Positions 49,301 through 58,545 of a stretch of DNA of 64,000 bases are shown piece after piece. Under the pieces are notes generated by a model, which saw nothing but the letters and a program-made list of their open reading frames with translations, ran no database searches and had not been told where the DNA came from. Position numbers and translations under genes: made by a program. Position 1 is the first letter of the stretch. The number at the start of each line of letters is the position of its first letter. Source of the DNA: Nectonema munidae (lineage: Eukaryota > Nematomorpha > Nectonematoida > Nectonematidae); assembly GCA_030549495.1 (NCBI GenBank), contig JAUIRK010001043.1:1-64000 (forward strand). Direction: 5' to 3'.

Positions 49301-52300
49301 CACATTTTCAATAAATATCCTGGTCAATTATGTATCAAAGAAGGGAACTTAGAGAGGTCTCTCTGGAATAGTGGTTCAATGTTTTTAAATGAGGAAATTG
49401 GAAGAAAAAAGAGTCTTCAAGATTAAAAAAAAGTTTTGAAGAATTTTTTGAAAGTAAAAGAGATACTCTCATTCATATTTGAGCCAGATTTTCTAATCTA
49501 GAATTCCTTAAGATTATTTTGCCGTACCTACAAAGATATCATAAGCGTAATGCACCCATCACTGAACGTAAAATTCAAAAGCTGGGACCTCTTTTGATGC
49601 AAATACTTTTGATCAATACTTTGATACAAATACTTTTCTTATGACTGATATAGTGAGTATGAGACCCTCCGTGTAGGGAATATGGAGGTCCTAGGTGCAA
49701 AAAAACAATTCACCGTAGCATCTACTATGCACTAAACAAACGCAACCTCACGTGTAGCGTAACATGTCAAAAATACACACAGAAATAGTTCAAGACCATC
49801 TACATCAGAGAGTCGGCAAAAATTTTTTACCCGTCGAACCCTTTCATAGAACATTTGTTTTCACATCGACCGACCCCCACCCCACACAGAAATGTTTCAT
49901 AAAAACATTAATCAATGCGCAACAATTGAGAGAAAAAATACAAACCAAAAATGTTTCATCTATCATATAGTATACAATGTCTCACGCTATGTTTTAAAAG
50001 AAAAATGAGGTTTATTACTACTATAAAGTAAAAAAAGCATAGCCCAATTTGGTAAGTTTGTCATCATATCAACGCCCACCGGTCGATATCGACAACTTTG
50101 CAGACCCCTGATCTACTCACTAAGGGCCTGCTCATAAATTGTGAGTGTGGGTCATTTGTTCAAAACTTACTGAGAGGCAGGGCGGATGTTGTTCAATTTT
50201 GGTACTGCGGGTTGACTTATATACTTGTGGGTATTTTTGAATTCATTCTTAAAAAATCTAATAATAATTCTTAAGGTATTGAAGGAATGTTCCTACACTT
50301 TCTGTTGTTGCGCGTAATGTTTTATGTATTAACGCAACGCGCACGTGCACAAAATTCCGGACGGGCATAACGTTGGCGTAAAGGAATTGCAGACATTGCT
50401 TTCCTTTTTGTGAGAATCTTCACTTATAACTCTGGGGGCGGAGAAATTTTAATGCCTGTGTCTCATGGCCCATTTTGCCTGAAGGGTTGAAAAGAAAATA
50501 CACGGTCCTATTCTTCATTGACCGCAAATTGCTGGTCGAGGTATTAAAAACTGCTGCTGTATATTATTGAGTATGTGTAGGTATTAGTTCTAATTCTATG
50601 CTTGCACCCATTTTTTCAGGTGGTTGAAAGAGGTGATCCGTACGCATCTGAGGTTGCAGCCACCGTCAATCTTGTGATGCAGAAGCTGAATTGGAGTCAT
50701 GCTTACAGACTCGTTTGGCAATCCAAGGTATTCAATCCTGCTTAACTTTTTTTGATTCATTCAATCAACACATGTGTTAGAGAAGCGGTTTCCAAATTTT
50801 AAGCTATTAGGCCTTCCTTTCAAAAAGATAGAATTCAGGGGCCTCCCCCTCATATTTCCCAAATTTTTATAGCTTTGCATTTTATGACAATCAAATACAA
50901 TTTTTCTATTTTTTTTATTAATTTTTTAATATTTTGATTTTGAAATGTTAATAGAATTTTTCTGCATTTTTTGTTTCTATGTTTTTTATATACAATTTTT
51001 CCTTATAAATTTCTTAAAGTTATTTCATAATTTTTTTCCTATTTATAAAATATATTTTTTAAAAATTTAAAAAAATAAAAGACATTTTTGACACATGTAT
51101 ATTTATGGTTTTATATTTTTTTACTTTTTTACAATTTAAAAAATAAAAGATCTATATAAATTGGAAAAATCAATAAAATAAAAAAAGCTTGAAAGGGCAC
51201 CATCATTTATTTTTGGAATGTTTAATTTCAATGTGATGAATGTGCTTGTTTATTAGAACAAAGTTTTCCAATCTAGGACTCATAGGCTCGGTACTTAGAT
51301 TTCATTGCAGGTAGTGCAGAAAATCCACATTCACATAAGTATGATGTTACAAATGGTAACCAAACGTCAATCGCCTTCGTTGATAGAGCATTATACTTTG
51401 ACTGGACCAAAATTCAATCAGAGATTCATTCTGAAATCTATGTTTTAACTCATTTAAGGCCAATGTTTCTATTTTGGAACATAGGTAATTTTATCTTCGT
51501 CTGCTTTTTTCAATGACTTTGAATATAAATCGTCTGCGTTTTTTTAGATATCGTCTGCTTTGCTTGGCCTTAAATGGGTTATAATGAAGTGTCACAAGAT
51601 AACTCTATCAGCATTTCTTTTTCAAAAGTCGTAAATTTCAAACTCTTCATTTATTTCATCGACAAATGGATTCGCCACCCATTGGAACTTTTCGGAATTA
51701 AGATCTTTATTGAAATAAATTGAAAAATGGGACAACAAACCATTCAGATGTTCAATAAAAAATCTTTTGTTTACATTAAAGTTAAGACTGGGACAGAAAT
51801 TATTTAAAAATGGAAACATATCAAATTGATTTTTTTTCAAATTCATTTTCCATAGCTCTGATTTTTCATGAATGCTTTTCTTTTGTCTATCTGAATGAGA
51901 TAATGCATAAGTGCTCCTTGCATTGATTTATTCAAAACACTTAATTTTCCAAAAATATCCACCAAATAGGCTAGTTTAACAAGAAAGCTGTCATTTCTAA
52001 ACAAACTAGCTTCTTCTCTATGATTTTCGCGCAGAAAGGTTGCAATTTCTTCTTCTTTGAATTACTTTTGCCAAGATAGCCAGCCCTTCTTCACAATAGT
52101 ATACGAGTGAGGTATGATTAGCGCCCATATCATTACACAGCTTTGCAAACAATCTCGCTTTTAAAGGACTATTTTTTGAAACAAGAGCTGCTCTATGAAG
52201 CATGCAGTGCGTCTAGATAACATTTGGTGCGTTTTCTTTGATTAATCCTTGAAGACCCGATTTTTGTCCTGACATTGAATGTGCTCCATCTGTACAATGT

Positions 52301-55300
52301 CCTACGCAGTTTCCCCACTTTATATCCTTGTCCACAATATATCTAACATATGCAATTAAATGAGCATCTTTTGCTACATCAGTAGCTTCTTCGAATTGAA
52401 TGGCAACTTTTCTCCACTTGAAGGCTTGAATGGCAGAGGAATAATCAACTGACCACAAAGATCTTCAGATATATCAGATTTTCTTCTACTAACTGTATTA
52501 TCTATCAGCAAGAGTAATTTCTCGTAAACGTTTGGCATATGATTTACCGAACATTGTTTCAACTATATCAATTGTTGCCGGCAAAATTAGTGTTTCTCTA
52601 ATAGTGTGTCGTTTCATACATTTTGTAATTCTATAAGAAACTTGATATGAAGCTAGCGCGGCATTTGATGGAACAGAAACAACTTTTTTGATTGCTTGCT
52701 TTTGATCTTTAAACTCACGAAGTTTGTTTTGAAAAAATTCTTTGGGCCTATCAACGTATTCAAAATGCATAGTTTCAAAGTGTCGCTTCAATTTGCAAGG
52801 TCTCATACTATCTGTTGCCAAAATTTTATTATACTATAATAAACATTTTGGTTTTTCCAAGCCATAATTATTACAACGATATTTGTAAATCCTAAAAATA
52901 AGTATGATGAAGCGTATTTTCTTGTCTGGGGCTCAGAAGTCGTACTGCATTTATTCCCATTCTTTTCACTTACATTACCTTCAGCATTTTCATTATTAGT
53001 AGATTTTCTTTTACAAACGTCCAAAAATTTATCCAATATTCTATAAAAATTAAAAAATGAATATTTAAAAGCGTTACTATTGTAAAAAATTTCCGAGAAT
53101 ATAGAGCAAAATTAAAGCGTGCTTTTATTTTAGAAAATGTAAAAAATATTAACTTTCCCACTCAATAACAAAAATACAAATGAGGCGGGTGTGGGTTTTT
53201 AAAATTTTTATCACACAAACATGTACAGCAGACATGTTTCAAATCTCTATAGGTAAACGCGAATGCTTTAAGAAGCAAGAAATTTAAGGCTTTCCCACAA
53301 ACACACTACACGCGTCACAAAAAAGCGCATTGTACAGATTTTTTAATTAAACTGGAGCGTGATAGACGTGCTGTAAAAATTATGCACTCTTGAAACTACA
53401 TGCTAAAAGTCTTTAATAAAATAAAAAAAATGGATGTAAAGCATACATATGTTTGATACAAAAAATTTCACATAAGAAGGTAAAAAGGGCGTTCATGCCA
53501 AAAAAAAGACATGTTAGTTTTTCGCATTTCACTGTGTTAGAGTATGCGTTTTTTCAAACTGTGTTATACAAAGAATCTTTATTCATATTCTCTCTAAAGT
53601 ATGTGGCTGCTCTTTTGTTTTTGTTATATTACTGAAAGGTACTTCTCCAGAGTGTCTATCAGCACAGGTAGGCAAAGCTGATTCCAAAAGAGTTGAGCTA
53701 ATAGAAGGCGTATAAATTTATGTATCTTTAGTTACTATGTCCAGCGGTAGCCGCATTGCAAATTCTAGGGAGGATCCCCGCACTTAATTCTAGAATACCC
53801 CTTTCAAACACATATGGAGCGGAGATTTTACAATCGATTCGTTAGTTTTTTTTTGATGGAAGAAGGAAATTTTTATTCCTAGAGATGATTTTTAAAAAGT
53901 CTTTTCATTCTACCGTTGTTTTTGCCTATTTAAATATATATTCCTCAATTTGCATAGAATTAGTATTAGTGTTAGCGCAATCGTACATAAATACATTTAC
54001 ATACATAGAGATACATACCTATACATTTTTTGACATTCTCGACCTATTTATTTGTATTTGTATTAATACACGACAGACAAAAAATATTTGTACACATACA
54101 TTCGAATACATCCATACAGTGACATATTTAAATCTCAAAACAGCGGAATAGTGTTTAATGAAGAGGTGTAGGAATAATGTTGATTTGGATCTATTGTCTG
54201 AAGTTTATGATGAACGTGAATCTGGTAATTATTTTTAAAAGAAATTTTATACTTACGATATTTTCCTCTTGAATAGCACCTATTCTTACAGCTGTTTTAA
54301 TAAATTTACCTCAAAAATTAATATTTTGATGCAAAAAATATTTCGTTTTATTATATATTGCTAAGAAAACCCTCAGTCAATCAATACATTTTCAATAAAA
54401 TTTAGCTTTGAATTATTTTTAAGAAAAAACATATTGCTCAGTTCTTTAATTGCTATTTTAAGCATTGTCGATTTTACTATTTTCCCCACTTTACTTGTAA
54501 GTTTGGCACTTAACATGGGTTGACCAAGGCTTCGTTTCTAGTGTTGGTGTGGACAATTGAAAAGATGATGTGTGTTGGTTACAAAGTGACCAAATTCGAT
54601 TGGTGTGTGTGTGTGTTTTTTGTGGTAGTTTCTGAGGAGATATTCGCGAAGCTGTGGTTATTATTCACACGGTTTAGTTTATTGGAAGCGTAAATTGTCT
54701 TTTTAGAACTTTTTTCTATCTTCAGATGTTTTTGTAGTAGTATGCTTTGTAAGTAATGTTGTACATACTTGATTTAATGTCTCCTGCACTTATTTTTGAC
54801 TTTGGTATTTCTTGTCTTGTCGATTTTGGCCTACGTAAAAAAAAATTAAATTTATTTTAGCCATATGGCCATAGTTTGGGAAATCTTGACCTATTACTAC
54901 TATTGTAAAATAAGGTATGAATCAATAACATTAGTTGATCTCCGTGATGTATGTATAAAATGTTCCCATCACATTGTCTAATACTTCATTTGCTTTTTCA
55001 CTCACTAACCAGTTCTTTTCTTTCAATTCATTATTTAAAACCCCTTATGTTTCATCCCAGATGGATCCCAGATTCTGTCGACAAATTTCAGTTGGTATTA
55101 GATTTTTCCGTTTATTAGACGAATTCCAGAGAGAGGAACCAAGTTTTCCCACATTACCGAATCGACGATTTCTACATAGAGGAACTTTTTCCTTTTAGAT
55201 TTTTAGAATTATTAATGACAGCTCCTTTATTCGCTATCTAACTAACCTATTAAATACCTAACTTGTTTCGTCTATCTCAAAATCGTCTAAAAAGAAAAGA

Positions 55301-57480
55301 GTTCCTCTAAGTGGAAATCGTGCATTAGAACTCGCCTTTCGAGAATTCATCCTTCTGGTATTCGTCCATTTGAGAAAAGACCGTCCCTACAATGGAATCC
55401 GTGTCTTGTAAGATTTAATCAGGCATCTATTGTGTTGAAAGGTTGGCCCTTTAAAGTGGCTCGGTCCTGCAACAGATGAAAGCATAAAAGCTTTGGCCAA
55501 GCGTGGCGACTCAAACATCCTCATCGTTCCAATCTCCTTCACCGCTGACCACATCGAAACGCTGCACGAACTGGACATTGAAATCTGCAAGGATCTCGCC
55601 AAGGAATGCGGCATTCAACAAATTTTCAGATGCGAATCTCTGAACAACAATCCCACCTTTATTCAAGTAAACTCCCCTTCTCTTCGTTTCACATCCTTGA
55701 AGAATACATTTTTCAAAAATTTTATAACATTTATACCATTTTGGATAATTATCCAAATTTTTAAAATTTATCTAGCTAACTTTTAAAGTTTATTTTAAAA
55801 GAATTTGTGTTTGAAACTCAACTGTAAAAAAAAGTAAAGAAATATGGAACGTCTACTCACAAGGCAAACAAGTCTTTTAACCCATTAGGTCCCAATGTTC
55901 CCATTTGGGAACATAAGTAATTTCATCTTCGTCTGCTTTTATCAATGACTTTGAATATAAATCGTCTGCGTTTTTTTAAATATCGTCTGATTTCTATGGT
56001 ACTTATGGGTTAATTGTATAAAAAATTCAAAATTGATGGAACGAAATGCTTTTTTACTCCCTTCAAATGGATAGGGGGAGGTCGCACCATGCTCCGTGAT
56101 GACGTTACCATATGGGAACATCTATTTTAAGATAATTTTTTTGTAATAATTTTTGAAAATAAGTTTTTTAACATTTCGTATGTTTATTGAATGTTTTTAT
56201 TTTAAAATATTTAATTTTTTTAAAGAAATTGCTAATAATGTAATCGCAACAAAAAAGTAAAAAAGAGCAAAAATCACCCCTCATTTATGAAAATAAAAAA
56301 TATTAATATTTGAAAAAAAAAGTTTTTTTTAAAGTATATATGCAATATAATCTTTTAGCCAATTTTGCAAATTATGTAAAACTACAATAAATGTGTCTCA
56401 CACCAATCAACCAAAATGTGTTCCCATATGGGAGCATTGGCATGATAAAGGTTAATATCAAAATATAATAAAATTTCATTTGTTCACCCTTATTAATCGC
56501 TTGGAGCGAATTTGCAGTGCAGTGTAAAAGCTTTCGGACATCAGCACTGAGAAATAAATCCTTTGAAAAAATCATTCTATCTTTCATGTTTGAATTCATG
56601 TTTTAAATATAGCTTTCATTATGCCTCATTCCTTTATAGTTCTTATAACATATTTGCATCCATAAGAACAAAACTCCATTTTGTTTGATCGCTGAGAATA
56701 GCTTTTAGCTTTTATCAGACATAACCTAAATTACTTTTTCTTTTGTCCATAATAATCTTTTTTTAATTGAACACTTGTCAAAACTGATTTATCAGGATGT
56801 TCTTAATATATTTTTTCAAATCAATTTTGAGAATGACTCGTTTTTGGCTTATTTGTAATAGTTCCTGTACTTTTAAATTTCAATAAATTAGAAGCAAAAT
56901 TACTTCTAGATACTTCAAACAATTTAGCTATAGCTCTTTGACTTCTATTTACTAACAAAGATTTATTTAACGACTTTAGGTCTTAATTTCAATGATATTT
57001 AAGACATAAATGATCAAATAAAAAAACTCAAGCAGACAAATAAAAAAAGATTTTATAATATTTATTATTGAATTTTTTATAAAAAAAAAATAAAGTTCTC
57101 TCGAGGCGAAAACTTTTACAGATCATTTTTAACAAATAAAACTATGTAATGGATATTTGCCATAAATATAAAAAGAATAAAAGTTAAAAAAATTTACAAT
57201 TCATACTCATATGTTTCTAATTTTCCCATTTAATTCCAAAAAAATAATTTAAAAAATAGTAAAAACTTTTTCACGGCTCGCCAAAAATAATGAGAGTATC
57301 TAAATAATATCTTTTTAATCTTATCTCATTTAACTTCTTACTTTTCAGGCTTTAGCTGATATCGTAAAGCGGCACATCAATTCCAAGGAAGTAACTTCAG
57401 CCCAACTAAGACTGCGATGCCAGATGTGTGAGAATTCAACGTGTGCAGAGATGCGGAACTTCTTCCTTCAGAGGGAATGA
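37144..57480 (+). CDS. FECH: Ferrochelatase, mitochondrial (complete gene, 8 coding exons)
   Basis: Ferrochelatase inserts Fe2+ into protoporphyrin IX to make haem at the matrix face of the inner mitochondrial membrane. Coding exons are 37144-37307, 38898-39014, 45318-45539, 45605-45779, 46692-46790, 50620-50727, 55442-55666 and 57349-57480. They sum to 1242 bases, in frame throughout, giving 413 residues (human about 423). Every intron is GT-AG. Residues 1-54 form a Ser/Thr-rich basic leader. LNMGGPE is at 63-69, AKRRTPK and IGGGSP follow in exon 3, and [13 protein letters not shown] is in exon 4. The catalytic SAHSLP His is about residue 254 and the DHIETL Glu about 334. The [2Fe-2S] ligands are Cys185 and the C-terminal C-x2-C-x4-C (394, 397, 402). 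Introns run from 65 bp to 6.3 kb and carry many transposons. The core identification is near certain; exon 1 rests on phase, donor and leader composition. Confidence 0.95.
38464..38665 (+). mobile_element. Possible reverse transcriptase fragment in ferrochelatase intron 1
   Basis: One frame reads [20 protein letters not shown], resembling the RPI-S-V-G-x-T/S block of R2/R4-like non-LTR reverse transcriptases. Another frame of the same stretch is open for about 65 codons after an acceptor-like TTTCAG at 38458-38463 but matches nothing I know. Weak evidence. Confidence 0.25.
38898..39014 (+). CDS. FECH: Ferrochelatase exon 2
   Basis: It encodes about residues 55-94, including [10 protein letters not shown], the conserved N-terminal strand and loop of eukaryotic ferrochelatases, then the [13 protein letters not shown] segment (human LFLDRDLMTLPIQ). 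The acceptor is TTTCTTTAG and the donor is AG|GTGAAA in phase 2. Confidence 0.93.
39443..39580. mobile_element. TTAA MITE in ferrochelatase intron 2
   Basis: TTAACCCGTTATCGACAAC to TCTGGTCGCTAACGGGTTAA, 130 bp between the two TTAA sites, with CGACATATGTCG-like and CTTCTGC words. It belongs to the same sub-family as 907-1044 and 36639-36743. Confidence 0.8.
39590..41020. other. Intronic interval without genes
   Basis: Part of ferrochelatase intron 2. It contains a long C run at 40681-40694 and no recognised element. The frame at 40562-40786 is judged incidental. Confidence 0.4.
41035..41094 (-). repeat. SINE family A, 3' half only
   Basis: On the minus strand, GGGGCGTAATGCTCATAGTTC, then AACACAAGCAGCACAGATGC and ACCTTCTCAATAAAAACAGC match the SINE ends. 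The tRNA-like middle between the first few bases and the body has been deleted. Confidence 0.55.
41160..41530. other. Homopolymer-rich stretch, possible assembly artefact
   Basis: Dense runs of T, A, G and C (nine G at 41173, seven C near 41212, long T and A runs to 41470, then G runs to 41522) replace normal sequence texture. It looks like poorly resolved consensus. The minus-strand frame 41267-41470 is poly-Lys/Phe and not a gene. Confidence 0.5.
41812..43800 (-). mobile_element. Jockey-type LINE, reverse transcriptase region, antisense in ferrochelatase intron 2
   Basis: The minus strand encodes the RT domain in order. First comes [20 protein letters not shown], then [15 protein letters not shown] and [14 protein letters not shown]. 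These are followed by [27 protein letters not shown], the catalytic YADD (about 42680) and a C-terminal region with [15 protein letters not shown] and [14 protein letters not shown], where it is cut short at 41812 beside an A/T run. Shifts between 42960 and 43270, 43080-43130 and 42290-42490 leave three main frames, so the copy is dead. The missing zinc-knuckle end resembles the fragment at 54500. TG-rich composition on the plus strand is unlike its surroundings. Confidence 0.85.
43905..44985 (-). mobile_element. Fossil retroelement fragment: RNase H end plus LTR-like 3' region
   Basis: The minus strand carries the end of a pol-type gene: RNase H-like SDSTA and a closing [10 protein letters not shown] region with a TATA box (TATAAAA near 44134) and a poly(A) signal (near 43929) follows, as expected of an LTR or equivalent 3' end. 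The family could be Ty3/Gypsy, BEL or DIRS-like; I cannot separate them. The 5' part is absent and what remains is broken in a few places. It is distinctly GC-richer than the surrounding intron, suggesting a fairly young insertion or a different origin. No second LTR was found in the window. Confidence 0.65.
44985..45045. repeat. TTAA-MITE fragment
   Basis: TCAGACGATATTTATTAAAA and GCAGAAGATTCAGCATACAC, then ACTATTTGAAAAAGCAGAC match the interior of the copy at 1222-1355. Both ends are missing. It abuts the fossil retroelement. Confidence 0.6.
45318..45539 (+). CDS. FECH: Ferrochelatase exon 3
   Basis: It encodes residues about 94-168 with [29 protein letters not shown] and [13 protein letters not shown], which match human ferrochelatase in order and spacing. 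The acceptor is CTTTTCAG. The donor GTTCTT is weak, but the phase-2 join to exon 4 is exact and restores the conserved EGAER segment. Confidence 0.95.
45605..45779 (+). CDS. FECH: Ferrochelatase exon 4 (first cluster cysteine)
   Basis: It encodes about residues 168-226 with [20 protein letters not shown] and [14 protein letters not shown]. The Cys in YSCSTTG is the N-terminal [2Fe-2S] ligand known from human ferrochelatase. It is separated from exon 3 by an intron of only 65 bp. The donor AAT|GTTATT is non-consensus beyond GT and was chosen because it joins in phase 0 to the next conserved segment. Confidence 0.93.
45780..46691. other. Ferrochelatase intron 4
   Basis: AT-rich, 912 bp, no recognised element or open frame. 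Confidence 0.7.
46692..46790 (+). CDS. FECH: Ferrochelatase exon 5 (catalytic His)
   Basis: These 33 codons in phase 0 contain [13 protein letters not shown]. The His of SAHSLP is the conserved active-site residue (human His263). The acceptor is ACGTTTCAG and the donor TAC|GTATTG. Confidence 0.95.
47160..47712. mobile_element. Foldback element with ~100-140 bp inverted arms (ferrochelatase intron 5)
   Basis: The left arm (ACAGAGTTTTGCGATCTATT, then GTTGTTGCAATCAATTACGTC and AACAATCAATATGCTCAT, 47162-47262) recurs inverted at about 47570-47708 (ATGAGCATATTGATTGTTAG to GATTGAAAAACTCTGT). The right arm has one extra tandem ACGTAATT(G/T)ATTG unit. About 300 bp lies between the arms. No target duplication was recognised. 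Confidence 0.7.
47797..47898 (+). other. Very short open frame with a donor-like end
   Basis: A 33-codon frame reads [20 protein letters not shown] then [11 protein letters not shown], an amphipathic helix-like sequence, ending just before GAG|GTAGAA and a stop. It does not fit ferrochelatase. It could be a lone exon, a transposon remnant or chance. Confidence 0.15.
48163..48285. mobile_element. Degenerate TTAA MITE (ferrochelatase intron 5)
   Basis: Recognisable words are GGTTAGTGACCAGAGGCGAC, ATCGTCTGTGTATACAAATT and CCGATTATTCTCGTGATTAA. It follows the plan of the copies at 907 and 39443 but both TTAA-adjacent ends have decayed. Confidence 0.5.
48680..49150. mobile_element. hAT-type MITE family H2 with perfect 8-bp target duplication
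   Basis: A 471 bp unit from AGAGTGTTTCCCAAACTGTG to TTAGGGAAACACT, flanked by GTTCTAGA on both sides (48672-48679 and 49151-49158). GTGTCGCGA words lie just inside both ends. A pogo-like end (CAGTTATCCCTCAATTAACA) lies inside at about 48774, suggesting nesting. Embedded short ORFs are incidental. Confidence 0.85.
49806..50110. mobile_element. hAT-type MITE family H1, copy 2
   Basis: A 305 bp unit from CAGAGAGTCGGCAAAAATTTT to GCAGACCCCTG, with flanks ATCTACAT and ATCTACTC as an imperfect 8-bp duplication. It holds TCGACCGACCCCCACCCCAC and GGTCGATATCGAC, the inverted counterpart of the copy at 10464-10781. Confidence 0.75.
50620..50727 (+). CDS. FECH: Ferrochelatase exon 6
   Basis: These 36 codons in phase 0 contain [16 protein letters not shown] and YRLVWQSK, matching human VVNRGDPYPQEVSATV and YRLVWQSK. 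The acceptor is TTTTTTCAG and the donor AAG|GTATTC. A broken hAT transposon begins about 50 bp beyond the donor, on the opposite strand. Confidence 0.96.
50776..53050 (-). mobile_element. Broken hAT DNA transposon (ZBED5/Buster-like transposase), antisense in ferrochelatase intron 6
   Basis: Minus-strand pieces follow the order of a ZBED5-type transposase. There is a [12 protein letters not shown] segment (about 52920), a BED-finger remnant [10 protein letters not shown] with PKEFFQNKL (about 52780), and [16 protein letters not shown]. Next come [20 protein letters not shown] with the D-G catalytic region (about 52280), [11 protein letters not shown], and [21 protein letters not shown] (about 51940). 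Then come [10 protein letters not shown] and a C-terminal [18 protein letters not shown] (about 51310). At least five frame changes and internal stops separate the pieces; one finger cysteine is replaced by a stop. A TTAA MITE interrupts it. The end near 50776 (AAGCGGTTTCCAAATTTT) looks like an hAT terminus; the other end was not found. Confidence 0.85.
51445..51582. mobile_element. TTAA MITE inserted into the hAT transposase
   Basis: TTAA, then CTCATTTAAGGCCAATG, TTCGTCTGC words, and TTGGCCTTAAATGGGTTAT, about 130 bp. Transposase coding flanks it on both sides, so this MITE arrived after the hAT element. It is closest to array unit B at 36505. Confidence 0.8.
53060..54480. other. Ferrochelatase intron 6, interval without a supported gene
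   Basis: AT-rich. The frame at 53885-54151 overlaps a run of ACATACATAGAGATACATAC-type sequence; the phrase GTGTTAGCGCAATCGTACAT near 53970 resembles GTGTTAGCTCGATCGTATAT near 45083, pointing to a shared repeat fragment. Confidence 0.4.
54500..54790 (-). mobile_element. Likely LINE C-terminal fragment (HLFNCP motif)
   Basis: The minus strand reads [18 protein letters not shown], matching the H-L-F-N-C-P knuckle at the end of Jockey-type LINE ORF2 proteins. This is the part missing from the LINE at 41812-43800, and the TG-rich plus strand is similar in style. Stops on both sides mark it as a remnant. Confidence 0.45.
55442..55666 (+). CDS. FECH: Ferrochelatase exon 7 (WLGP and DHIETL motifs)
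   Basis: These 75 codons in phase 0 contain [36 protein letters not shown] and LAKECGI. The His and Glu of DHIETL are conserved active-site residues (human 341 and 343). The acceptor GTTGAAAG has an unusually poor pyrimidine tract; the reading frame and homology define it. Confidence 0.95.
55877..56013. mobile_element. TTAA MITE in ferrochelatase intron 7
   Basis: TTAACCCATTAGGTCCCAATG, the GTTCCCATTTGGGAAC palindrome, TCGTCTGC words and GGTACTTATGGGTTAA. Almost identical to array unit A at 36370, with one-base deletions in both ends. Confidence 0.85.
56080..56456. mobile_element. Possible longer relative of the TTAA MITEs
   Basis: The right end reads GTTCCCATATGGGAGCATTG, then GCATGATAAAGGTTAA, comparable to the inverted MITE end with its CCCATNTGGGA palindrome. 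The left part has GATGACGTTACCATATGGGAAC. The left boundary is uncertain. Confidence 0.35.
57349..57480 (+). CDS. FECH: Ferrochelatase exon 8 (C-terminus, [2Fe-2S] cysteines, stop)
   Basis: It starts [10 protein letters not shown] and ends with the cluster-binding tail [19 protein letters not shown] before a TGA stop. The C-x2-C-x4-C spacing equals that of human Cys403, Cys406 and Cys411. The acceptor is CTTTTCAG. Confidence 0.96.
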   Translation, partial: ALADIVKRHINSKEVTSAQLRLRCQMCENSTCAEMRNFFLQRE

Positions 57481-57617
57481 CGCTTCCACCTTTCTCCAAT
57501 TCAACACTACCTACCTATCTTTGTTACTCTTTTTTTATAAATCGGTTTTATATTTACTTATTTATTATACTGGTGTTTGGGTGAAATTTACTCCACCTCA
57601 TGAATACTTTATTTTGA

Positions 57618-57623
57618 AATAAA
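57618..57623 (+). terminator. Poly(A) signal of ferrochelatase
   Basis: A canonical AATAAA lies about 138 bases after the ferrochelatase stop codon. It is the first good signal downstream and implies a short 3' UTR. Confidence 0.55.
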
Positions 57624-57629
57624 TTATTA

Positions 57630-58530
57630 TTTAGGAATCAGGGTCAATTTTTTAGCCGTGATAATTTTAGCATGAAGATGGAACAGAGTTTTACCTCTTG
57701 ACTGCTCTAGCATAATAGTACTACTACCTAGTGATAACCTAGCATCTATACAATAAGAGATAGGTCTTATTGCTGAATCAAGGTTCGGATAAATAAAGTT
57801 TTTTTTGTTTTTGAGTTGTGTTCTCTTGTATGGAGCATGAACAAAAGTAGCAGTCATAACAGTGATTTTTCTGTTCCCTCCATATCTTTGGCACACCAAA
57901 ACGCAAGCACTTTCTTTCTCCTTTTGTCCACTGCCTCAATTCTTCTATACAAGTTTAACAAATTATATGATGTGCCCATTTTGCTCTGCTAGCTTAACAC
58001 CAAAATATGCAAAATAAGCTTTTTTAATAACAAACTCGCCACAGATATAGCAAAATCTATTTGGACAATTTAAACATGGTCTTGAAGACATTCAAATATT
58101 AAAACTTTTCAAACACTGTAAAAATATTTTAAAAAAAAACAAAGATACAAACAAAACTAAAATAACTAAAAATATAGAAAAAACACAATTGACTTACTAT
58201 AGAAATATGGAAAATCCTGTCGTGATACAGCACTCTCAATGATAGATTTGAAAAGGAGCGTGTAAAAATTGATAGAAAACACCTGTTATACTGCAAACAA
58301 TAATTTTAATGCAGGCTTGTGTTATTGATCGATTCGCCGGCTAAAATTCAATCGCGAACCTTAATAAATTTGGATATGCAAATACTTTTAAACCATTTTA
58401 ATTAAGCTACTGTAATGCAAGGTCTTGTGTAAGTAAATCATGTCTTAAACGGCATTGCATAAACTTATTTTCATGTTCCGGACTTGTGGTTATGCTCCAA
58501 ACAAATGGCCAACTCTATCCTTGTATCTTA
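57630..58530. other. Gene-free interval downstream of ferrochelatase
   Basis: The minus-strand frame 57627-57899 has no recognised domain and overlaps the ferrochelatase 3' end. No element recognised. Confidence 0.4.
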
Positions 58531-58545
58531 TGTATATGTATGGAC

